From the NCBI GenBank assembly GCA_900763675.1, contig CAAFLE010000025.1, positions 1-25,242 on the forward strand: a stretch of DNA of 25,242 bases, in the 5' to 3' direction. Under the pieces are notes generated by a model. That model had not been told where the DNA came from. It saw nothing but the letters and a program-made list of their open reading frames with translations, and did not search any database. This DNA comes from an uncultured Oscillospiraceae bacterium. Lineage in GTDB: Bacteria; Bacillota; Clostridia; Oscillospirales; Oscillospiraceae. Below, piece by piece: positions 20,787 through 25,242 of this stretch; position 1 is the stretch's first letter, and each line of letters begins with the position of its first letter. A program made the position numbers and the translations under genes.

Positions 20787-22093
20787 AGCGGGAATACCTC
20801 CTGCACGTTGTCGTCCACGGGTTCGAGCTTCGGCTCGTAGGGCTTCGGCGCAGCCCGGCGGTGCCATGCGCGGGAATCGGTCGCCGTGAACTCCATGTGC
20901 GCGGCGTCGAACCGCAGGCAGATCCGCCCGAGCGGACCGTCCTTGTTCTTCGCCACGGCGAGCCAGCGCAGCCCCTCCGGCTCCTCGGGATCGTCGAGCG
21001 ACATGAGCAAGATCACGTCCGCGTCCTGCTTGAGCTGGCGGCTCTCGCGCAGATCGTCCCGGCTCGGGGCGCGGCGTGCGCCCTTGGATTTGTCCGGAGG
21101 TGTAAGCTGGCTGAGCGCGATCACCGCGACGCCGAGCTGCTGCGCCATGGTGTGCAGCTCCATGGAGATCCGCGTCACGATCTCCCAGCGCTCGCGCCCC
21201 TCGGCGTTGAGCAGCTGCACGTAGTCGATAAAGATCACGTCGAACCGGTTGGTAAGCGTCACGGCGCGGAGATCCGCGGTGCGGAAGCCCGCCGCCTCCG
21301 TAATGGAGAGGCACATCCGGCTTGTCGCCGCGCCGACGGCAACAACGTCGCCAATGTCGTGCGCGGAAAGCTCCTTGTGCTTGATCTTCTGCAGCTCCAC
21401 TCTCGCCCGCTGGGCGACCATGCGGTCGGCGAGCTTGCGGGCGGATGTCTCCAGCGAGAAGAAGCCGACGCGCCGTCCGCGGCTTGCCATGTTCCACGCG
21501 AGCTGCACGGCAAGCGCCGTCTTGCCGACAGAGCTGTCCGCGCCAAGAACGATGAAGTCCCCCGGCTCGGCGGTCAGCACCTCGTCGAGCTGCCGGATGC
21601 CCCAGCGGAGATAATTCGGCGGCGTTTTGTCCTCCATCCGCCGGAGGAACTCCGCGAACAGCTCGCCGACGCTCTGCGTCTTCACGCCCGGACGGTCGAG
21701 CATCAGCGGCTCCGCGGAGGAGAGAATGCGCCGTGCGTCGGCGAGATCCACCGCCTCGGAAAGCGCCGAGCCAATGTCCTGCATCCGCCGGAGCGCCGCG
21801 CTCTCGCGCAGCACCTTGGCATACGCCCGCCAGTTGGCGGCGGTCGGCGTGAGCTTCATCGCGTCCGCCACGGTCTTGCGGTACGCCTCGCCGGTCTCGC
21901 CGACGAGGATGACCGGGTCCACCGGACGCCCGGACAAGAACAGCGTTCGCAGAGCCGAATACAGCGTCCGCAGCTCCGGAATGGAGAAGTCCTCCTCCCG
22001 CACCTCCTGCACCAGCTCTCCGACGATCTCCGGAGAGATCAGCGCCGAGCCGATCAGCGCCGTCTGCGCGTTGCAGTACTCGATCAGCTCCAT
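20783..22093 (-). CDS. DnaB-type replicative helicase
   Basis: A 436-aa phage replicative helicase. The N-terminal helical domain begins 'QTALIGSALISPEIVGELV'. The RecA core has Walker A 'LGADSSVGKTALAVQL' (GADSSVGKT), 'GFFSLETSARKLADRMVA', Walker B 'DVIFIDYVQLLNAEG', 'GVAVIALSQLTPP' and 'DLRESRQLKQDADVILLM', all standard DnaB motifs. 'KNKDGPLGRICLRFD' matches the end of the family. It would be loaded by the upstream initiator/loader product, whose gene overlaps by 10 bases. The C-terminal 40 residues are poorly conserved. Confidence 0.95.
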   Translation of the reverse strand: MELIEYCNAQTALIGSALISPEIVGELVQEVREEDFSIPELRTLYSALRTLFLSGRPVDPVILVGETGEAYRKTVADAMKLTPTAANWRAYAKVLRESAALRRMQDIGSALSEAVDLADARRILSSAEPLMLDRPGVKTQSVGELFAEFLRRMEDKTPPNYLRWGIRQLDEVLTAEPGDFIVLGADSSVGKTALAVQLAWNMASRGRRVGFFSLETSARKLADRMVAQRARVELQKIKHKELSAHDIGDVVAVGAATSRMCLSITEAAGFRTADLRAVTLTNRFDVIFIDYVQLLNAEGRERWEIVTRISMELHTMAQQLGVAVIALSQLTPPDKSKGARRAPSRDDLRESRQLKQDADVILLMSLDDPEEPEGLRWLAVAKNKDGPLGRICLRFDAAHMEFTATDSRAWHRRAAPKPYEPKLEPVDDNVQEVFPL

Positions 22094-22905
22094 ACCGGCA
22101 GATCACCCCCGCGCTCCTCCGGCGGCGGCTCCGTCGCCTTGATCTCGTCCTCCCACCGGCGGCGGCGCAGCCACCGCACGGCGTAGGGAATGCCGATGCC
22201 GCGCCGCCATTCCTCGCTCGCCTTCTGGCGGACGAGTGCGCGGCTCATCGCGTGCAGCGTAGCGTCGTCGGGGCGCAGCTCGTCCCATGCCGCGATCGCG
22301 CCTTGCTTGTCCTCACCGCGAGGATAAGCCGCCCAGAACCGGGCGAAGATGTCCGGCTTGTAGTCAGGCGCTGCCTTGGCTGCTCTGCGCTTCCGCTTCG
22401 CTGCAAGGCTCCCCTGTGTAAGGGGAGCTGTCAGCGGCTCGTCCGCTGACTGAGGGGTTGCCCCGTCCCCGCCGTCCCCCTCATGGGGGACTATAGGGGG
22501 TAGTATAGTACTTAGTTTTTCTTTACTTGATTGCGTGCGATTTCCCGTCGTCGGGTTTTCCGTCGTCGGAAAACTGCACGACGGTGCCGTCGTGCGATTT
22601 CCGCATGACGGTGCGGGCGTCTCGTGGATGGTGTAGATGTACCCCGCGAACGTGCCACCCTCGGCGTGTCCGATCTCGCGCTGGATGTACCCGGCGTCCA
22701 TCAGCTCCCCGATGCCGGAGCGCACGGACGCGATGCCGTCCGAAACGATCGTCGCCAGCCCTTGGATTGATATATCCCAGTCGTCCGGCAGTGAAAGGAT
22801 CAGCGAGAGAAGCCCCTTCGCTTTCAGGCTCAACCGCTTGTCGCGGAGGTGGTGATTCGCCATCACGGTATAATCATGGGTCTTTTCTACGCGATAGACT
22901 GCCAA
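22084..22905 (-). CDS. Phage replication initiator/helicase-loader-type protein, TTG start
   Basis: A 273-aa protein. N-terminal winged HTH 'YRVEKTHDYTVMANHHLRDKRLSLKAKGLL' plus 'LSLPDDWDISIQGLA', then 'IASVRSGIGELMDAGYIQRE', is the standard phage replication HTH_36-like domain. The C-terminal 'FARFWAAYPRGEDKQGAIAAWDEL' and 'IPYAVRWLRRRRWED' matches helicase-loader/initiator tails. The TTG at 22905 gives the expected MAVYRVEKT start and has AGGGGGG 8 bases upstream; an earlier TTG (22926) lacks a site. A repeat element is inserted in frame in the linker (22408-22460). Confidence 0.87.
   Translation of the reverse strand: MAVYRVEKTHDYTVMANHHLRDKRLSLKAKGLLSLILSLPDDWDISIQGLATIVSDGIASVRSGIGELMDAGYIQREIGHAEGGTFAGYIYTIHETPAPSCGNRTTAPSCSFPTTENPTTGNRTQSSKEKLSTILPPIVPHEGDGGDGATPQSADEPLTAPLTQGSLAAKRKRRAAKAAPDYKPDIFARFWAAYPRGEDKQGAIAAWDELRPDDATLHAMSRALVRQKASEEWRRGIGIPYAVRWLRRRRWEDEIKATEPPPEERGGDLPVWS
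22408..22460. repeat. Two-hairpin repeat element, copy B (inside the replication gene)
   Basis: Stem 1: GCTCCCCT/AGGGGAGC (22408-22415 with 22421-22428), loop GTGTA. Stem 2: GTCAGCGG/CCGCTGAC (22430-22437 with 22443-22450), loop CTCGT. Tail TGAGGGGTTG. Read in frame as ATPQSADEPLTAPLTQGSLA in the linker between the two domains. Stems differ from copy A by paired changes. Confidence 0.85.
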
Positions 22906-22960
22906 CTCACGCACCCCCCTTGACAATTGGTGTTCTTCTGTGGATAATAGGAGATGTCCT

Positions 22961-22979
22961 CGTGATGCTCCGCATCACG
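22961..22979. other. Perfect short hairpin upstream of the replication gene
   Basis: CGTGATGC, loop TCC, GCATCACG (8-bp arms). It lies between the 100-aa gene and the replication gene, in the leader on the minus strand. It could be an operator or RNA hairpin. Confidence 0.55.
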
Positions 22980-22994
22980 CAGCTCGTCGGTGTT

Positions 22995-23016
22995 CCCGCA
23001 CCGGCGGGCTTTTTTT
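22995..23016 (+). terminator. Plus-strand terminator-like hairpin
   Basis: CCCGC (22995-22999), loop ACCG, GCGGG (23004-23008), then C and TTTTTTT (23010-23016) on the plus strand. No plus-strand gene ends here, so it may stop antisense transcription. The stem is short. Confidence 0.5.
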
Positions 23017-23026
23017 ATGCGCCGCA

Positions 23027-23329
23027 TCATGCGTCGCCCTCCATTTCCGCTTTCAGACGGCGGAAACGTTCAAGCGATTTGCGAAGCTTCTCGACCTCTA
23101 TTTTTGTCCGGTCCGAGCGGACAATGTTCTCTTCGATGAATTGCCGATACATAACGATGTCCAGCGGCTCGATCTCCAGATCGTTGAGCAGCGACGAGAG
23201 CACGGAAACAATGGCGAACTTGCTCACGCCGTCCAGCTCGGTCCGAACCTTCGCCCCGATCCCGATCTCGCCGGGGCGGGCAGCGCGGTTCTCGGTGATG
23301 TTGTCGATGTGGATGCAATTCTCGCTCAT
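23027..23329 (-). CDS. Hypothetical early phage protein
   Basis: A 100-aa protein starting MSENCIHIDNITENRAARPG. Features: 'AIVSVLSSLLNDLEIEPLDIVMYRQFIEENIV', then a charged coiled-coil end 'EVEKLRKSLERFRRLKAEME'. Start at 23329 overlaps the excisionase-like gene's stop by 4 bases. No family recognised; possibly an early regulator or replication accessory given its place. Confidence 0.65.
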   Translation of the reverse strand: MSENCIHIDNITENRAARPGEIGIGAKVRTELDGVSKFAIVSVLSSLLNDLEIEPLDIVMYRQFIEENIVRSDRTKIEVEKLRKSLERFRRLKAEMEGDA

Positions 23330-23598
23330 GGTTTTACTACCTCCATACCGGGGTAATACCCCGAATTATTGATCCCGCCGCGGAACTCGCGGCACTTCTT
23401 CACGCGGGTCTGCCGCTTGAGGGCTTCCACCTTCACATAGCGGGCGGCGATGTAATCCTCGATGTCGGCGCGATCAAAGCGGGTGATGCAGCGCGTGATT
23501 TTATAGGCGGGCAGCTGCCCGGACTTCACGAGATGATCCACGGTGTCCTCGCTCACGGTGAGCATCTTCGCCGCCTCGGCTCTCGTGATCAGCTCCAT
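23326..23598 (-). CDS. Excisionase-like HTH DNA-binding protein
   Basis: A 90-aa protein with the MerR/Xis HTH_17 pattern: 'LITRAEAAKMLTVSEDTVDHLVKSGQLPAYKI' then 'RFDRADIEDYIAAR'. It would bind DNA near attachment or origin sites; no integrase is in view, so excision function is unproved. The ATG at 23598 has GGAGGAG 7 bases upstream and overlaps the upstream XRE gene by 10 bases; longer frames through that gene are shadows. Confidence 0.82.
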   Translation of the reverse strand: MELITRAEAAKMLTVSEDTVDHLVKSGQLPAYKITRCITRFDRADIEDYIAARYVKVEALKRQTRVKKCREFRGGINNSGYYPGMEVVKP

Positions 23599-24050
23599 GC
23601 TCTCACTCCTCCCTCCGCATACCGCAGCGCCAGCGCCGCGGCGATCACGTCGTCGAGATCGTCCGCCAGCGCTACGAACTGCGCCTGCTCCAACTCGTCC
23701 ACCCTGCCGTCGGCAGCGATGGCGAGCAGCCGGTCCTCGGCGTGTTCCTCCTGCACCTTGCGCAGCGCGGCGCACAGCTGGCACACCGCCTGCGGCAGCT
23801 GGACGTAGGGCACCGGCGGCAGCACGTCGCGGGCAATGGCAACGTTGAAGCGCAGATGCTCGATGCAGAGCGTCGGCGCGTTGTAGATGTCCGCCATCGC
23901 AAGAACGCGCTGGTCCGGCGGCACGGTCTCCCCGCGCTCCCACGCGGCAAGGCTCCGGACGGCGACGCCCAGCAGCTCCGCTGCGTGTTCCTGCGTCATT
24001 CCGGCAGCCTTCCGGTACCGCCCGTAGATGGTGGTTCGTTCGCTCTTCAT
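23589..24050 (-). CDS. XRE-family regulator with C-terminal extension
   Basis: A 153-aa protein. N-terminal HTH 'YGRYRKAAGMTQEHAAELLGVAVRSLAAWERGETVPPDQ' (about 9-47), then helical sequence including 'LCAALRKVQEEHAEDRLLAIAADGRVDELEQAQF' (about 90-125). Clostridial phages often carry this type as a second regulator, perhaps working with the Cro-like gene. It overlaps the TTG-started XRE gene by 4 bases. Regulatory target unknown. Confidence 0.82.
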   Translation of the reverse strand: MKSERTTIYGRYRKAAGMTQEHAAELLGVAVRSLAAWERGETVPPDQRVLAMADIYNAPTLCIEHLRFNVAIARDVLPPVPYVQLPQAVCQLCAALRKVQEEHAEDRLLAIAADGRVDELEQAQFVALADDLDDVIAAALALRYAEGGVRAWS

Positions 24051-24274
24051 GGTGTTTCCTCCTTATCCGTGTTATCCTCTTCGCCAAGCCCGGCAAAGAA
24101 CAGATCGTCGATGGAGCAGCCGAGCAGCTCAGCGATCTCCGGGAGCAGCGCCGCATTCGGCGAATACTGCCCATGCTCCCAGCAATAGATCGTCGCCTTG
24201 GTTACGCGCAGCTGCTCGGCAAGCTGCGCCACCGTGAATCCCGCACGGCGGCGCATGGTTTTAAGTCCTCGCAA
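24047..24274 (-). CDS. Small XRE-family (Cro-like) regulator
   Basis: A 75-aa HTH protein: 'MRRRAGFTVAQLAEQLRVTKATIYCWEHGQYSPNAALLPEIAELLGCSIDDLFF'. This compact XRE form fits a Cro-like regulator of the early operon. The start is TTG at 24274 with AAGGAGG 8 bases upstream, or ATG at 24256 with GAGGA 9 bases upstream; both are plausible. It ends in an acidic tail and overlaps the next gene by 4 bases. Confidence 0.83.
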   Translation of the reverse strand: MRGLKTMRRRAGFTVAQLAEQLRVTKATIYCWEHGQYSPNAALLPEIAELLGCSIDDLFFAGLGEEDNTDKEETP

Positions 24275-24301
24275 TGTTTAGTCCTCCTTGGTTTTCCTCC
24301 C

Positions 24302-24330
24302 TTGCTTTTCAGCTGCCGGTACGGTATGCT
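24302..24330 (+). promoter_or_regulatory. Candidate promoter of the 129-aa plus-strand gene
   Basis: TTGCTT (24302-24307), 17-base spacer, TATGCT (24325-24330). Each hexamer matches 4 of 6. The ribosome site follows at 24339, giving a very short leader, so this is tentative. Confidence 0.4.
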
Positions 24331-24351
24331 GGAAAGCTGGAGGTGTTTGAA

Positions 24352-24741
24352 ATGTTAAGTTACCGTCAAATCTCGTTCCTGCGCTATATTTCCGAGAGTG
24401 GAAGCGTACCTCGCCCGGAGGTGTTAGCGAAAGCCGAAACATTCGGTTTGGATGCAATTGATGTTGATACGATGGAGAGCGAGGGGTATCTGGAGCTGCG
24501 ACACGACGGCGCGGGAAAACCGTATCTCGCCGTCGCTGACAAAGGACTTGCCGAGATTGAAGAATGTGACCGCCTGCTCCGAGCCGAAAAGCTCAGCGAG
24601 GAAGCAAACGCCATTTCGCGCAAGGCAAATCGAAAATCGACGGCTGCGATCATTGTTGCCGTTATCGCGATCTTGGCGCAGATTGCTTCCAGCTTCCGTC
24701 CAGAACTGTTGGCATTTTTGCAGCGCCTATCTCGCGGGTAA
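24352..24741 (+). CDS. Membrane-anchored small protein, wedge gene in the early region
   Basis: A 129-aa protein starting MLSYRQISFLRYISESGSVP. Residues 1-75 resemble a small winged-helix domain ('YLELRHDGAGKPYLAVADKGLAEIEE'), 75-95 is a charged helix and about 97-114 is one membrane helix ('STAAIIVAVIAILAQIASS'). The ATG at 24352 has GGAGGT 7 bases upstream; an earlier in-frame ATG (24274) has no such site. The gene runs opposite to the early operon and its 3' end overlaps the convergent 60-aa gene by 15 bases. It could be a superinfection-exclusion or lysogenic-conversion product; the function is not known. Confidence 0.72.
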   Translation: MLSYRQISFLRYISESGSVPRPEVLAKAETFGLDAIDVDTMESEGYLELRHDGAGKPYLAVADKGLAEIEECDRLLRAEKLSEEANAISRKANRKSTAAIIVAVIAILAQIASSFRPELLAFLQRLSRG

Positions 24742-24909
24742 AGCAAACGTTAAAATGATGGATATGATGGAAAGGATAATCGCAATAGTGCAGTTGATGT
24801 CCGTCTGTCGGTTCAGCCGCTTCGTCTCCTCTCTCATCCGATCAATACGCTCCTGCCGCTCGCGGTACTCTCGCGCAGCTCTGGCGGCTTCGGTCTCACG
24901 ATCCTGCAT
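24727..24909 (-). CDS. 60-aa membrane protein, first gene of the early operon
   Basis: Charged coiled-coil N-terminus 'ETEAARAAREYRERQERIDR' followed by a C-terminal membrane helix 'TIAIILSIISIILTFALPAR'. The ATG at 24909 has GAGGAGG 9 bases upstream. It is the first gene after the early leftward promoter, where a Cro would normally sit, and it faces the plus-strand membrane gene tail to tail. Both proteins share a charged helix plus single membrane helix. Unknown function. Confidence 0.72.
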   Translation of the reverse strand: MQDRETEAARAAREYRERQERIDRMREETKRLNRQTDINCTIAIILSIISIILTFALPAR

Positions 24910-24953
24910 ACCGTTTTTCCTCCTCGTTTTATCACGTTTTGTAGTACGCTTGT

Positions 24954-24982
24954 AAAATACATCACAGAAAGGAATCTGTCAA
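24954..24982 (-). promoter_or_regulatory. Early leftward promoter
   Basis: On the minus strand TTGACA (24982-24977), a 17-base spacer and TATTTT (24959-24954). It drives the early operon away from the repressor gene. ATCAC/GTGAT half-sites at 24931, 24961 and 25011 may be repressor contacts. Confidence 0.8.
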
Positions 24983-25044
24983 GCGCCACTTAATATTTTT
25001 ATTCCGATTTGTGATATTGGCTTAAATTAGCAGGGGGAATACTG

Positions 25045-25050
25045 TATAAT
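25045..25050 (+). promoter_or_regulatory. -10 element of the repressor promoter
   Basis: TATAAT directly preceded by TG, 23 bases before the repressor ATG. The -35 17 bases upstream is poor (TTAAAT), so activation or weak basal use is likely. Confidence 0.55.
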
Positions 25051-25072
25051 ATTACCAAAGGGAGGGCAGCAC

Positions 25073-25242
25073 ATGAACCGCATACGTGAACTGCGAATTG
25101 CCCGCCATATGAAGCAGAAAGAGCTGGCAGAGATCCTCAACGTCGCGCAAAACTCAATCTCCAACTACGAGAAGGAAGTCCGGGCGCTGGATCCCGGCTT
25201 GATCAACCGTCTCTGCGAGATCTTCGACTGCTCCGCGGACTA
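25073..25242 (+). CDS. CI-like XRE repressor, 5' part only
   Basis: First 56 residues of a repressor that runs off the window's right edge: MNRIRELRIARHMKQKELAE, then 'ILNVAQNSISNYEKEVRALDPGLINRLCEIFDC', a classical five-helix XRE domain with recognition helix 'AQNSISNYEKE'. ATG at 25073 with GGAGG 7 bases upstream. It is divergent from the early operon, the normal genetic-switch layout. The C-terminal part (peptidase-type or other) cannot be seen. Confidence 0.88.
   Translation, partial: MNRIRELRIARHMKQKELAEILNVAQNSISNYEKEVRALDPGLINRLCEIFDCSAD

Noticed and set aside
1..25242. tRNA, rRNA, riboswitch or CRISPR genes
   Set aside because: I saw no cloverleaf with a GGTTCGA-type arm, no rRNA segment, no known riboswitch core and no spaced repeats.

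Overview
The window is about 25 kb of a GC-rich temperate siphovirus genome (free phage, prophage or phage-plasmid). The host is most likely a gut Clostridia, Oscillospirales-type bacterium. That inference rests on the strong AGGAGG ribosome sites, the HK97-type head genes, the style of the accessory genes (cysteine-rich KTR protein, DUF3846-like protein, 'HGRW' zinc-ribbon protein) and a two-hairpin repeat that I recall from that group. It cannot be proved from the window. Almost every gene is on the minus strand, so the phage map reads from right to left.

Right end (25242-22900): a Cro/XRE repressor (+, cut by the window edge) diverges from an early leftward promoter with a perfect -35. That promoter feeds a 60-aa membrane protein, two XRE-type regulators, an excisionase-like HTH protein and a 100-aa unknown. 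A plus-strand gene for a membrane-anchored small protein is wedged inside this operon, tail to tail with the 60-aa gene. No integrase lies in the window.

Replication and partition (22905-17384): a phage replication initiator/loader, a DnaB-type helicase, a small basic protein, ParA, a ParB-like protein with a DUF551-like tail, short ORFs, a DUF3846-like protein, a zinc-ribbon protein and two small unknowns. Most are coupled by 4-bp stop/start overlaps.

Switch region (17260-16600): a self-contained plus-strand cassette with a consensus promoter, two tiny membrane peptides, a small HTH protein and a textbook terminator. It lies antisense to the phage transcript. To its left are an HUH Rep-like protein (probable ATT start), a cysteine-rich KTR protein, an HNH protein with a degraded zinc site and a ParB-domain/adenine-methylase fusion.

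Packaging and structure (13860-1): two P27-like small terminases, large terminase, portal, prohead protease, HK97-fold capsid, head-tail joining genes, major tail protein, tail chaperone with a -1 frameshift site, a short tape measure, distal tail, tail-tip protein, two fibre/adhesin-like proteins and the start of a GH25 lysozyme.

The strongest unexplained signal is a 17-bp palindrome, GTGTCCRAWTYGGACAC, present five times (2523, 8161, 13068, 18858, 19566). Four copies lie inside genes, two of them inside parB. With parAB in the same genome, a dispersed centromere (parS) of a phage-plasmid is the leading hypothesis; repressor 'stoperators' are the main alternative. Other notable points are a structured repeat with compensatory changes inserted in frame in the replication gene, a duplicated terminator arm, two candidate ATT start codons and a tandem pair of small-terminase-like genes.
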